Positions 34,931 to 43,641 of a stretch of DNA of 45,526 nucleotides are shown here, one piece after another. The stretch is from assembly GCA_017640445.1 (NCBI GenBank), contig JAEPQQ010000006.1:49371-94896 (forward strand), given 5' to 3'. This DNA is from Bacteroidia bacterium (GTDB taxonomy: Bacteria; Bacteroidota; Bacteroidia; NS11-12g; UBA9320). Position 1 is the stretch's first letter. The number at the start of each line of letters is the position of its first letter. Below the pieces are notes generated by a model. It saw nothing but the letters and a program-made list of their open reading frames with translations. It made no database searches and had not been told where the DNA came from. A program made the position numbers and the translations under genes.

Positions 34931-36604
34931 TTAACGCATAGTGCCTGACCGTACCTCGAAAGTCTCGAATTTGCCATCGGCTTGTCGTTGTAGGAACTCC
35001 AGTTCAACAGATTTCCCAGAAGGTATGTTATACAGAGGAAGCATAAACTTGGTAAAACCTTCTGGTCCTACCTCCTTTTCATCCAACCATTTCGTTTTCT
35101 TGTAACGAAAAAACAAAAAACGTTTGGGTAGATTAAGTCTGGCTTGAACGTGTTTCTGGTTAGGAGTATACAGGGTCACAATTTCAGTTGTATTGTAAGC
35201 CGGCTCAGTAAGGCCTATTACGGAAGAATTCGCATAATTAAAGTCGGAATGCTTCCCAGTCATTACAAGGGCCAGGTTAAAGTCTGGAAGTCCATGTCCA
35301 GCAGCGTTGTCCGGTTCAAGCGACATGTGGGCTGATTGTATAGCAATTAGTCTAAGTCGCTCTGCGGTAAGCTGTGGGTTAGCCTCCCATAAACACGCCA
35401 TGAGTCCTGCTACAATAGGACATGAGTATGATGTGCCGTTTCCAGTACCCACCCCATAGGTGGTGGCAATGGTGGTTCTTCTTCCTAATGCCGCAATATC
35501 GGGTTTGATTCGAAAATCGGCGGTTGGGCCTGGTGAGCTGAATGCGGGTACTTCAAGATTCATATCCACGGCTCCTACAACAAGGATGTTCTCCACGTCG
35601 GCCGGAAAATCGAGCTTGCCCCAGTCTTTGTTCCCATCGTTTCCAGCGGAATTTACTACAAGAATCCCCTTGTCTCCAGCGGTTGAAGCACCTCTGCTTA
35701 TAAAGGTCGTTTTCCCGTCCAGGTCTTCATGACGGTGATTCAATACGTCTTCGTCAAAGGTGTTGTAACCAAGTGATGAGTTGATGATATCCACGCCCAT
35801 ACTATCGGCCATTTCTGCGGCTCTCACCCAGTTGAGTTCTTCCAGCCAGTTTTCATATTGAGCGGCTTCCGTACGAAATAGTGCATAACTGGCTTCAGGT
35901 GCGGACCCAATCATTTTGCTCTTTTGGTAAGCGGCCATACAGCCCATAACGTGCAGACCGTGGTCGTCATCGTCGTACACATCCGACTCCAGATCAACCA
36001 CATCATAGGTGTAAACTAAACGGTTATTTTCAGCCAGATGCCTGAACAAACTCAAACCATTCAACCTTTTAAAACCTGCATCAAACACCGCTATCAGAAC
36101 GCCATTGCCTTTGTATCCCTGGTTATGAAGTTGGGGACCGTTAAGCATTTCGAGTTGCTTATATCCGTCTCCGTAATGTTCCTTTGTTAAACTGAGGTCG
36201 TTGCTCAGCGATTGGCGTCCCGTTTTGTTGGTTTTTTCTACCGTTTTCCCCAAATACACTACGTCGTCTACATAAAACTTGATCTTAAGACGATACGCAG
36301 TGTCCTTGCTCGAAGTGCTGATCACTGCACCATTTAACCATTTCGATACATATCGAACCTGTATAGATGGCTTTTTGATGTTTTCGACATAAGACGCGGT
36401 AACCGGTAGATCAAGCGAGTCGATCGGAATGTTGAGACGCTTTCTTCGGTCAATACATCGCTGAGACAAATAGGTCTCCGGTTCATCAAAGTTGACGTAG
36501 TTTAGTTCTTTGTCGTGAAACTGAACAAAAAAGTGATATCTGGTGTTGTCGGCCCTGCTAGTTAAGCTAACTAAAACCAGAACAAAGGGAAGTAATGTTT
36601 TCAA
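34931..36604 (-). CDS. S8 family subtilisin-like serine peptidase
   Basis: A 557-residue protein with a signal peptide (1-17, MKTLLPF then a hydrophobic core). The catalytic triad is D175 in IAVFDAG, H215 in DDHGLHVMG and S392 in NGTSYSCP; the oxyanion Asn is N322 in NSAGNDG. HGLH replaces the commoner HGTH. The C-terminal 100 residues form a beta-rich region and there is no T9SS domain, so it is probably periplasmic or anchored through partners. The start TTG at 36604 is chosen because it lies two bases after the stop of the upstream lipoprotein gene and gives a proper signal peptide; the longer TTG frame to 36637 has no such signal. Last gene of the lipoprotein operon. Confidence 0.9.
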   Translation of the reverse strand: MKTLLPFVLVLVSLTSRADNTRYHFFVQFHDKELNYVNFDEPETYLSQRCIDRRKRLNIPIDSLDLPVTASYVENIKKPSIQVRYVSKWLNGAVISTSSKDTAYRLKIKFYVDDVVYLGKTVEKTNKTGRQSLSNDLSLTKEHYGDGYKQLEMLNGPQLHNQGYKGNGVLIAVFDAGFKRLNGLSLFRHLAENNRLVYTYDVVDLESDVYDDDDHGLHVMGCMAAYQKSKMIGSAPEASYALFRTEAAQYENWLEELNWVRAAEMADSMGVDIINSSLGYNTFDEDVLNHRHEDLDGKTTFISRGASTAGDKGILVVNSAGNDGNKDWGKLDFPADVENILVVGAVDMNLEVPAFSSPGPTADFRIKPDIAALGRRTTIATTYGVGTGNGTSYSCPIVAGLMACLWEANPQLTAERLRLIAIQSAHMSLEPDNAAGHGLPDFNLALVMTGKHSDFNYANSSVIGLTEPAYNTTEIVTLYTPNQKHVQARLNLPKRFLFFRYKKTKWLDEKEVGPEGFTKFMLPLYNIPSGKSVELEFLQRQADGKFETFEVRSGTMR

Positions 36605-36606
36605 TG

Positions 36607-37263
36607 CTATTGCGACGTAAATGAAATTAGTTTCCAATGATATTGAAAACCATCCGTTTTATTAAATTGAGTTGTGGTAGATAGTGTCTTTTTCTCTACT
36701 AATCCAGTGTTTTCGGCATAAAGCTCCCATCGAATATCCGCGTCAATCACCGTGCTATCGTATTCGTGTTCCACAAAAATGGCTGCAGGAAACGAGTCGG
36801 CTAAACTGGTGCGATGTAGCTCCGAACTGAGGTACCGGAACCGATCTTCCCTCATGGCATTCAGCTGATTGGCATCCCATGAAACTTTATTTTTAACAGG
36901 AAACAGCAGATGCATTATCTGATTGTTGTTGGTAATTCTTACTCCACGATAGTCGTTCTTATAAAGGGTGAACGTCGATTTGTATTTCCAATCTGTAGAA
37001 TCAGTTTTAAAGAATACATCAGCGGAAAAACGCTGCTCTCCTCCATCTGACTCAAATACTTCCGTAACAACTTCCCTTCGATAGTATCTGAAACTATCTC
37101 GTTTCTCATTAAAGCCATCATAGAATATGGAATCAATGGAATACACCCATTCATTGCCTACCGCAATAGGGAAATAGTCTTTTCCAATGGGTTGTGGTTG
37201 TTCCACCTCACGGCACCCAATTGCCAAAAGTAAAAAGCCTGCTAGCACTAGCCTAAAATTCAT
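36607..37263 (-). CDS. lipoprotein, third paralogue of a tandem set
   Basis: A 218-residue protein with a lipobox (LLAIGC, Cys at residue 17) after a short signal peptide. The motif DYFPIAVGNEWVYSIDSI (about 29-46) is shared with its two upstream neighbours, as are a central LLFPV and a YDS motif near 165. The fold is unassigned. It overlaps the second paralogue by 11 bases and is followed two bases later by the subtilase, so they are co-translated. It probably lies in the outer membrane or periplasmic side of the inner membrane. Confidence 0.8.
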   Translation of the reverse strand: MNFRLVLAGFLLLAIGCREVEQPQPIGKDYFPIAVGNEWVYSIDSIFYDGFNEKRDSFRYYRREVVTEVFESDGGEQRFSADVFFKTDSTDWKYKSTFTLYKNDYRGVRITNNNQIMHLLFPVKNKVSWDANQLNAMREDRFRYLSSELHRTSLADSFPAAIFVEHEYDSTVIDADIRWELYAENTGLVEKKTLSTTTQFNKTDGFQYHWKLISFTSQ

Positions 37264-37909
37264 GTCGAATCAATGTTTTGCGTACCTTAATACCCATATT
37301 TCTGTCTGATGACGCGGGTAGGTTCGTTGAAATGAATACTATATCTCGTTTGATCATACCGACATTACGAGCGAAAAAAACCGAATCCAGATCGAAATAG
37401 TAACCGTAAAAGTGATCACACAACATGGTAGAGACAACACTGTCGTATGCTACTCCATTGACGGAATGACGTTGGTTTGTACCACGCACCTCTCCCATGT
37501 TGGTATGATGACGGCCTGAGTTATGAGTCCAAACCCCGCCAACCTGTACCGGAAAAACCAACATAGTTGTGGTATCGCCATCTATATACTCAACGCGATG
37601 GTCAATCTGCCTTCGTTTCACATAACGGGCAAACTGGTAAGGGCCTTCTGGTTTATTAGAGCGAGATAATTCCAACATGCTGTTAAAACCACCTTCTTCA
37701 TCTCTGTAAGTATGCACTACTGTTTCCTTCTGATAAAAGGTAGTATCCTCTGGTACAGAGAAGAAAACCCGGGTAGAGTCGATGCGATAGTACCAGGTAT
37801 TTCCTTTAGCAAGTGGATAGTAGGCCAAATAGTCATTTCTTGGTTCTGGAGCATCCTTACTACAGCTCAGAATGCACATAACCAATATGACCAATACAGC
37901 CCAGCGCAC
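37253..37909 (-). CDS. lipoprotein, second paralogue of a tandem set
   Basis: A 218-residue protein with lipobox CILSC (Cys at residue 16) after a hydrophobic signal. The shared motif here is YYPLAKGNTWYYRIDS (about 29-44), with central LVFPV and YDS near 157. GTG at 37909 is the start and shares one base with the stop of the first paralogue (TAGTG). Function unknown. It is the most divergent of the three after the N-terminal motif. Confidence 0.8.
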   Translation of the reverse strand: MRWAVLVILVMCILSCSKDAPEPRNDYLAYYPLAKGNTWYYRIDSTRVFFSVPEDTTFYQKETVVHTYRDEEGGFNSMLELSRSNKPEGPYQFARYVKRRQIDHRVEYIDGDTTTMLVFPVQVGGVWTHNSGRHHTNMGEVRGTNQRHSVNGVAYDSVVSTMLCDHFYGYYFDLDSVFFARNVGMIKRDIVFISTNLPASSDRNMGIKVRKTLIRHEF

Positions 37910-38613
37910 TATTTTGTGAATCGTTTTAGTATGTACGTATAATCGTAACCTTCTGGAATCTCAGAAGTATCGCCCAGCGTTTTCTTGGTCCAGTGAATTT
38001 GGTGAGAGTACACCAATCCCTTGTGTTTCGCATACTTTTCCAAACCGTAGTTTCTCAAGGTTTTGAAATCATCGTCACGCTGCAACACATGTACTGTGCT
38101 ATCGTACCGCGTTTGACCTATTTGTTCTGACGATAGGGCCTCAATAATCTCGTTTTCCTCTTCCTTTTTGGTATTGAAGGCATTGGTATCCCAATATTTG
38201 AACACGGTTGGTGGAAACACCAGATTTATGGTTCTCACATTGGATTCAATCGTTTCAGCCCGAAAATCAACGATTCGCCGGGCAAAGCTTCTCTCAAATG
38301 TATAGTCTCCAAACTCCTCGTTCGATCTGAACGATGATATGATGCTGTTCTTAATACCGTTGTTATCGCGGGTAGTATCGCTCACAACATGTTTAATGAA
38401 AAACGTAAATGTGTCGATTTTCTGACCAGCAGCAAATGGATTAAAACGAATGGAATCTACCTGATACACCCAAGTGTTACCTATTTCAGAGGGGAAGTAG
38501 TCAAAACCGGAATCCGGAACGGTAGGTTCAAGCCGGTTCTTTCTGCAGCCGGAAGCTACAAACAACAGAGTGATCAACATGGATAACCCCAGGTATTTTA
38601 CGTATCTTATCAT
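37909..38613 (-). CDS. lipoprotein, first paralogue of a tandem set
   Basis: A 234-residue protein with lipobox VASGC (Cys at residue 23). The shared motif is DYFPSEIGNTWVYQVDSI, followed by NLVFPP and YDSTVHV. The ATG at 38613 gives MIRYVKYLGLS and a good signal peptide; a TTG-initiated extension to 38637 is unsupported. Leads the operon lipoprotein-lipoprotein-lipoprotein-subtilase. Divergent from folD. A -7 box is not clear. Confidence 0.8.
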   Translation of the reverse strand: MIRYVKYLGLSMLITLLFVASGCRKNRLEPTVPDSGFDYFPSEIGNTWVYQVDSIRFNPFAAGQKIDTFTFFIKHVVSDTTRDNNGIKNSIISSFRSNEEFGDYTFERSFARRIVDFRAETIESNVRTINLVFPPTVFKYWDTNAFNTKKEEENEIIEALSSEQIGQTRYDSTVHVLQRDDDFKTLRNYGLEKYAKHKGLVYSHQIHWTKKTLGDTSEIPEGYDYTYILKRFTK

Positions 38614-38686
38614 GTCTGCGTTAAAGGCCAAATACAAAGAAGCGGATTAAATCGGAAAGGAGTTAAATTAGTTTTACTGATATGCC

Positions 38687-38694
38687 TACTTTTG
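38687..38694 (+). promoter_or_regulatory. -7 promoter box of folD
   Basis: TACTTTTG is an exact TAnnTTTG match. It lies inside a potential upstream extension of the folD frame (ATG at 38682), which shows that the true start must be the ATG at 38718, about 18 bases after the predicted transcription start. Confidence 0.65.
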
Positions 38695-38717
38695 CCGACA
38701 AAATCAGCTTTTGTATT

Positions 38718-39593
38718 ATGTTATTGAAAGGTAAGGAAATTGCAAATCAAATCAAAGAAGAGATTGCCGTTGAGGTAGAAAAGATCACGAGTAAAGGTCA
38801 TCGCGCCCCGCATTTAGTTGCGATTTTAGTTGGCGAAGATGGTGCAAGTAAAACCTACGTAAAAAATAAGGAACTTGCCTGCCAAAAGGTCGGTTTCACC
38901 TCTACCCTGGTTCGATTGCCCGAAACTACCACCGAAGAAGAACTCCTTACCAAGATTCAGGACATCAATAACGATGATTCAATTGATGGGCTTATTGTTC
39001 AACTACCACTACCAAAACACATTTCTGAAAACAACGTTACTCAGGCCATTGATCCGGCAAAGGACGTAGACGGTTTCCATGATGTAAGCGTTGGAAAGTT
39101 AACCAAGGGGCAAGACACCTTTATCAGTGCGACTCCTTATGGTATCGTACAATTACTAGACCGATACGACATCGAAACAAAAGGGAAACACTGTGTTGTT
39201 GTAGGCAGAAGCAACATCGTAGGCCGCCCAATGAGCATTTTAATGTCGAGTAGCGGAAAACGTGGTAACTGCACCGTTACAATTTGCCACCGCCATACCG
39301 AAGATCTTCAGCGATATACAACAATGGCGGACATTTTGATTGTGGCCGTTGGTATTCCTGAGTTCATTAAAGGTGATATGATAAAAGATGGAGCTACGGT
39401 TATCGATGTAGGGATTACCCGTGTAGATGCAGATACTCCTAAAGGTTATGTATTAAAAGGTGATGTGGAATTCGAATCTGCAGAAAAGGTAGCTGGTTAT
39501 ATCACTCCAGTTCCTGGAGGTGTTGGCCCAATGACTATTATTGGTTTGATGCAAAACACCTTAAAGTCTCACCAAAACAAATTCAACAGCTAG
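38718..39593 (+). CDS. folD: bifunctional methylenetetrahydrofolate dehydrogenase / cyclohydrolase FolD
   Basis: A 291-residue cytoplasmic enzyme of normal length. Family motifs are KTYVKNKELAC (catalytic Lys, about residues 45-55), GLIVQLPLPKH, DVDGFH, the NADP site VVGRSNIVGRPM and the C-terminal PVPGGVGPMT. It interconverts 5,10-methylene-THF, methenyl-THF and 10-formyl-THF for purine and formyl-Met synthesis. MLLKGKEIA is the typical N terminus, supporting ATG 38718. It is followed one base after its stop by queE, so both are likely one transcript. Confidence 0.98.
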   Translation: MLLKGKEIANQIKEEIAVEVEKITSKGHRAPHLVAILVGEDGASKTYVKNKELACQKVGFTSTLVRLPETTTEEELLTKIQDINNDDSIDGLIVQLPLPKHISENNVTQAIDPAKDVDGFHDVSVGKLTKGQDTFISATPYGIVQLLDRYDIETKGKHCVVVGRSNIVGRPMSILMSSSGKRGNCTVTICHRHTEDLQRYTTMADILIVAVGIPEFIKGDMIKDGATVIDVGITRVDADTPKGYVLKGDVEFESAEKVAGYITPVPGGVGPMTIIGLMQNTLKSHQNKFNS

Positions 39594-39594
39594 T

Positions 39595-40191
39595 ATGAAA
39601 CTGCCCGTTATGGAGCAGTTTTACACCATTCAGGGTGAAGGTCACTTTGTGGGCAGTGCCGCTTATTTTATCCGATTGGCCGGGTGCGACGTAGGCTGTG
39701 TCTGGTGCGATGTTAAAGAGAGTTGGCACACCGAAGGCTATCCGGTTTACACACCTGAAGAACTGGCTATTGAGGCCGCCAAACATCCTGCTTCCATTGT
39801 AGTTGTAACAGGCGGAGAGCCTGCCATGTACGACCTAACAGAGTTGTGTGACGCCCTGCACAAACAAGGCAAACGCGTTCATATCGAGACTTCTGGTGCC
39901 CATCCGATACGGGGTGATTTCGATTGGGTCACTTTTTCTCCTAAAAAATTCAAGGCACCATTGGCCGAGGCTGCGTCCATGGCGAATGAGTTAAAAGTGG
40001 TGGTTTTTAATCAATCCGACTTCAAATGGGCGGAGACCCATCAAAAGGATGTACCTGCAAGCTGTGAGTTGTATCTCCAACCCGAATGGAGCAAGAAGGA
40101 GAAACTGCACGACGCTATTGTTAGCTATGTAAAAGAACATACTGATTGGAAAATTGGCATTCAAAGCCATAAGTACATCGGAGTGGAATAA
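39595..40191 (+). CDS. queE: 7-carboxy-7-deazaguanine synthase QueE
   Basis: A 198-residue radical SAM enzyme. The [4Fe-4S] cysteines lie in AGCDVGCVWCDV (CxxxCxxC, residues 30-37), with FYTIQGEG and FIRL in front as usual for QueE. The SAM-binding TGGEPAMYD follows at about 74-82. It converts carboxy-tetrahydropterin to CDG, the base precursor for queuosine and preQ0. The ATG at 39595 follows the folD stop by one base. Other que genes are not in the window. Confidence 0.96.
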   Translation: MKLPVMEQFYTIQGEGHFVGSAAYFIRLAGCDVGCVWCDVKESWHTEGYPVYTPEELAIEAAKHPASIVVVTGGEPAMYDLTELCDALHKQGKRVHIETSGAHPIRGDFDWVTFSPKKFKAPLAEAASMANELKVVVFNQSDFKWAETHQKDVPASCELYLQPEWSKKEKLHDAIVSYVKEHTDWKIGIQSHKYIGVE

Positions 40192-40229
40192 TCCACACCT
40201 GAAGACTTCCAACTAAGGCGGAAAAAGCC

Positions 40230-40237
40230 TAAACTTG
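40230..40237 (+). promoter_or_regulatory. weak -7 box ahead of ychF
   Basis: TAAACTTG differs from TAnnTTTG by one base and lies 22 bases before the ychF ATG, giving a short leader of about 17 bases. Confidence 0.35.
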
Positions 40238-40259
40238 CAGCCCTTTTTAAAAGTATACT

Positions 40260-41354
40260 ATGGCACTTCAAGCTGGAATCGTTGGACTACCCAACGTAGG
40301 AAAATCGACACTGTTCAATTGCCTGAGCAATGCACAGGCCCAAAGCGCAAACTTTCCGTTTTGTACGATTGAACCAAACGTAGGAACGATTACAGTTCCC
40401 GACGAGCGTTTATGGAAGCTGGAGGACTTAGTAAAACCTCAAAAACTACTTCCCACCACAATCGAAATCGTTGACATTGCCGGTTTGGTAAAAGGTGCGA
40501 GCAAGGGGGAAGGTTTAGGAAACCAGTTCCTTGGCAATATTCGTAATACCAATGCCATTATTCACGTTGTTCGGTGCTTCGATGATCCAAATGTAGTACA
40601 CGTGGATGGCAGTGTGGACCCGGTTCGGGACAAAGAAATTATTGATACAGAGCTTCAACTGAAGGATCTTGAATCGCTTGAATCACGACTTCAAAAAGCA
40701 CAAAAAGCGGCTAAATCACTGGATAAAGCTGCTATGAAAGGGGTGGAAGTGATCCAAAAAGCCATTGCTCATCTGCAAGAAGGCAGCTCCATTCGGAACC
40801 TAGAGGTGCAGGACGATGAGGCTGAAATCCTTGACTCCATGCAGTTGATTACGTCGAAACCCGTTATGTACGTGTGCAACGTAGACGAAGCGTCTGTTAT
40901 TTCTGGTAATGATCACACCAAACGGTTTATTGAGGAGGTTAAATCAGAGGATGCCGAAATTCTGTTTATTAGCGCAGCCATTGAAGCGGAAATAGCTACT
41001 ATGGAACGCGACGATCAACTCATGTTCCTGGAGGAAATGGGACTTGAAGTTTCAGGCGTTGGACGGTTGATTAAGTCGGCGTATAAATTGTTGAATTACA
41101 TTACCTACTTCACTGCTGGTGAAAAGGAAGTACGGGCCTGGACGATTACCGATGGTATGAAGGCTCCACAGGCAGCAGGTGTTATTCACACAGATTTCGA
41201 AAAAGGATTTATCCGTGCCGAGGTTATTAGCTACACTGACTTTGTAGAAAATGGTTCGGAAGCGGCATGCCGTGAAGTTGGTAAGTTACGCGTTGAAGGA
41301 AAGGAATACCTGGTTAAAGACGGAGACATCATGCACTTCCGCTTTAACGTTTAG
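40260..41354 (+). CDS. ychF: redox-regulated ATPase YchF
   Basis: A 364-residue OBG/YchF-family P-loop protein of standard length. G1 is GLPNVGKST (about 8-16), the switch region has NFPFCTIEPN, G3 is DIAGLVKGA, and the nucleotide-specificity motif is NVDE instead of NKxD, the change that gives ATP preference. A coiled-coil lies at about 130-170 and the TGS domain is C-terminal (about 280-364, ending HFRFNV). YchF binds ribosomes and takes part in stress responses. Its stop shares TTAG with the convergent DUF2200 gene. Confidence 0.98.
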   Translation: MALQAGIVGLPNVGKSTLFNCLSNAQAQSANFPFCTIEPNVGTITVPDERLWKLEDLVKPQKLLPTTIEIVDIAGLVKGASKGEGLGNQFLGNIRNTNAIIHVVRCFDDPNVVHVDGSVDPVRDKEIIDTELQLKDLESLESRLQKAQKAAKSLDKAAMKGVEVIQKAIAHLQEGSSIRNLEVQDDEAEILDSMQLITSKPVMYVCNVDEASVISGNDHTKRFIEEVKSEDAEILFISAAIEAEIATMERDDQLMFLEEMGLEVSGVGRLIKSAYKLLNYITYFTAGEKEVRAWTITDGMKAPQAAGVIHTDFEKGFIRAEVISYTDFVENGSEAACREVGKLRVEGKEYLVKDGDIMHFRFNV

Positions 41355-41716
41355 GCTTTCCGTAATATCTTTTCCATTTTACGGCCTTTGGCCAGTTCAT
41401 CCACCACTTTGTCGAGATACCGAACGCGCTGTGTAAGGGCATTGTCTATCTCCTCAATTCTGTACCCACAAATAACTCCTTTTATTAAGTGGGCATTCGG
41501 GTTTAAATTAGCTCGTTCGAAGAATGTTTCAAACGTGGTCTCCTCTTCCACCATCTGTTCAAGCTGTTTTTCCTTAAAACCCGTTAGCCATTCGATAACC
41601 TCAAGAAGCTCAACTTTCGTTCTTCCCTTGGCTTCTACCTTGGTAATGTAGTGCGGATATACAGAGGCAAAGGTCAATTTTGCCATCCGTTCGTTGTGTT
41701 CTGGAGTTACCTTCAT
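41351..41716 (-). CDS. DUF2200 family protein
   Basis: A 121-residue protein with the family pattern KLTFASVYPHYITKVEAKGRT near the N terminus (about 12-32), VIEWLTGF, and a C-terminal RYLDKVVDELAKGR. The family is small, soluble and of unknown function; a link to stress or an antitoxin-like role has not been shown to my knowledge. It is convergent with ychF, sharing the four-base stop TTAG. The bases upstream hold no clear minus-strand promoter box. Confidence 0.9.
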   Translation of the reverse strand: MKVTPEHNERMAKLTFASVYPHYITKVEAKGRTKVELLEVIEWLTGFKEKQLEQMVEEETTFETFFERANLNPNAHLIKGVICGYRIEEIDNALTQRVRYLDKVVDELAKGRKMEKILRKA

Positions 41717-41726
41717 TTTATGTTTA

Positions 41727-41734
41727 TACTTTTG
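41727..41734 (+). promoter_or_regulatory. -7 promoter box of the DUF3703 gene
   Basis: TACTTTTG is an exact TAnnTTTG match, 67 bases before the ATG at 41802, giving a leader of about 60 bases. It lies 10 bases upstream of the DUF2200 start on the other strand. Confidence 0.5.
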
Positions 41735-41801
41735 TCGTTCAATCTAAAACAGACCTAAACAGCCAACTTAAACAAAGTACTTGATTTAAACATATCCTGA
41801 T

Positions 41802-42173
41802 ATGAAATTTTTCACTTCCATACCCAACGGCCTCAAACCTTATTTTGATGTAGAATTAGAGGAATACCGAACTGCTTATTCAAAAGGAAAGTTAGCAACC
41901 GCCTGGAGCCATTTAGAGCGAGCGCATATCATTGGACAACAGTATCCGTATGCTCATAGTTATGTTCATTGGAAGATGCTTCAGTTTGGCTTTAAAATAA
42001 AAAGCGTAAAAGAGGTACTGGGTCAAATTCCCCGACTGGTTTTTGGTGGTGTAAAATCGTTTGTTGGCAAGGTTCCAATTGGCAATCCGGGAGGTGCCAA
42101 TGTACCACCGTTAAAACCATTCCCAATTGACCAGGAACTGAAAGATATTTTTGCACGGGCAGGAGTTAAATAA
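41802..42173 (+). CDS. DUF3703 family protein
   Basis: A 123-residue soluble protein recognised by its family pattern: a central SHLERAHIIGQQYPYAHSYV (about 46-65) with conserved His and Tyr residues, followed by GNPGGANVPPLKP near the C terminus. The helical arrangement and His residues suggest a metal or ligand site, but no function is established. It is a stand-alone gene with a long leader; the 85-base gap to the next gene has no hairpin. Confidence 0.85.
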   Translation: MKFFTSIPNGLKPYFDVELEEYRTAYSKGKLATAWSHLERAHIIGQQYPYAHSYVHWKMLQFGFKIKSVKEVLGQIPRLVFGGVKSFVGKVPIGNPGGANVPPLKPFPIDQELKDIFARAGVK

Positions 42174-42258
42174 CCTCAGAAGAGTACAGTTTTACAGCCA
42201 ATCATACTGGACAAACAGCAGAAAGCATTGACCTGCAAAACTATTAAACCATTGATCA

Positions 42259-43635
42259 ATGACCGGATTTAAGGAAACATACGGATTTTCGGAAAAAGAA
42301 TGGGAGAATTGCCTACATGTTCTTCAGCAGTTAAAGAACAATCCATTATCAAATCCGGATAATGAGCAATTCTCTACACTCTTAACCAAAGTACATAAAA
42401 CAGCAAAAAAGCAACTTCGTCAAGCCAAAGAAGATCAGGCGAAGGAGGCTGACAAACCTAAAATAAGAGAAACAACGATTACGCGGAATGCGTTAAACAA
42501 TGTTTCCAATTCATATCATCAACCACAAACAGAAACGGGGTATTCGAAATTGGAAAATCCCGGTACTTGTTATAGCTGCAACGATCGATATGAGCTGCTT
42601 CACTCATTTTACCATCGTTTATGCCCGAGGTGTGCCGAATTCAATTTTGCTTACCGAAGTTTATGTTTGGATCTCAGTGATCGGAGAATCATTCTAACCG
42701 GAGGGCGTGTAAAAATTGGATACGCAACTGCCTTGCGGCTGCTTCGAAATGGAGCTCATGTTACGGTTACTACTCGTTTCCCGGCCCTGGCATTAGAGCA
42801 ATACCAAAAAGAAAACGACTATTCACAATGGAAAAATCGACTCACGGTTTATGGACTTGATTTGCGCAATCTTGCTGCCGTAGAAGACTTCGTTCGGTTT
42901 TATACCGCTCAAAACAACCGCCTTGATGCATTGATCAATAACGCAGCGCAAACCATCCGGTATCCCGATGCCTATTACCAACCGTTAGTGTCGGAAGAAG
43001 CTAAGTTACTAGACTCAGGGTTACGAGCCAGCCTCTCTCCTAACCAAACACCGGTTCTGGATAATGCTTCAGTCGCTCTGCTTTCGTCATCGGGGGAGTT
43101 TGGCAATCGCATTGCACTCAACCGATTTGGTCAACCGGTAGATTACCGCGATAAAAACAGCTGGAATAGTCTTTTGGAAGAAGTTCCCACTCAGGAAATG
43201 CTGGAAGTGAACCTCATTAACCACATCGCACCATTTATGTTGATTCAACAACTCACGCCTTTGCTGGAGACTTGTCCGGCAAATGAGCGTTTTATTATTA
43301 ACGTCACTTCTTCCGAGGGTCAGTTTAGTTATCCAAACAAGAATGCGTATCACCCACATACCAATATGACCAAAGCCGCTCTAAACATGTTAACCCGCAC
43401 CTCGGCCATGTCGTACGCCAAGCGGAAGGTATACATGACCAGTGTAGATGTTGGCTGGGTGTCGACTGGAGCACATGAAGAAAAGCGTAAAAAGCAATTT
43501 GAATCGGGAAAAATTCCACCATTGGACTCGGTTGATGGGGCATCTCGTATTTTGCACCCTCTGCATGAAGCAATTGAGAACAAGTTGTATCTTTCGGGCG
43601 TTCTGCTCAAAGACTTTAAAACAGTTGAGTGGTAA
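42259..43635 (+). CDS. zinc-ribbon-fused short-chain dehydrogenase-like protein lacking the catalytic Tyr
   Basis: A 458-residue protein. The N-terminal 90 residues are charged and helical. A zinc ribbon follows with CYSC (104-107) and CPRC (122-125). The SDR domain starts at about 142 with LTGGRVKIG (a variant of TGxxxGxG), has NNAA at 227-230 and the active-site serine in VTSSEG (about 351). At the usual YxxxK site the sequence is THR-like: TNMTK, so T368 replaces Tyr while K372 remains. It may bind NAD(P) and act as a sensor or binding protein, or use another residue. An extra insert (about 232-285) lies between NNAA and the next helix. I recognise the fold but not a named family. Confidence 0.75.
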   Translation: MTGFKETYGFSEKEWENCLHVLQQLKNNPLSNPDNEQFSTLLTKVHKTAKKQLRQAKEDQAKEADKPKIRETTITRNALNNVSNSYHQPQTETGYSKLENPGTCYSCNDRYELLHSFYHRLCPRCAEFNFAYRSLCLDLSDRRIILTGGRVKIGYATALRLLRNGAHVTVTTRFPALALEQYQKENDYSQWKNRLTVYGLDLRNLAAVEDFVRFYTAQNNRLDALINNAAQTIRYPDAYYQPLVSEEAKLLDSGLRASLSPNQTPVLDNASVALLSSSGEFGNRIALNRFGQPVDYRDKNSWNSLLEEVPTQEMLEVNLINHIAPFMLIQQLTPLLETCPANERFIINVTSSEGQFSYPNKNAYHPHTNMTKAALNMLTRTSAMSYAKRKVYMTSVDVGWVSTGAHEEKRKKQFESGKIPPLDSVDGASRILHPLHEAIENKLYLSGVLLKDFKTVEW

Positions 43636-43641
43636 AAATTA

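Noticed and set aside
36604-36637. TTG at 36637 as the start of the subtilase gene
   Set aside because: It would overlap the upstream lipoprotein gene by 31 bases and give no clean signal peptide; TTG 36604 gives MKTLLPF and sits two bases after the upstream stop.
38682-38717. Upstream ATG giving folD 12 extra residues
   Set aside because: The -7 box TACTTTTG at 38687-38694 lies inside this extension, and the FolD family begins at MLLKGKE (38718).
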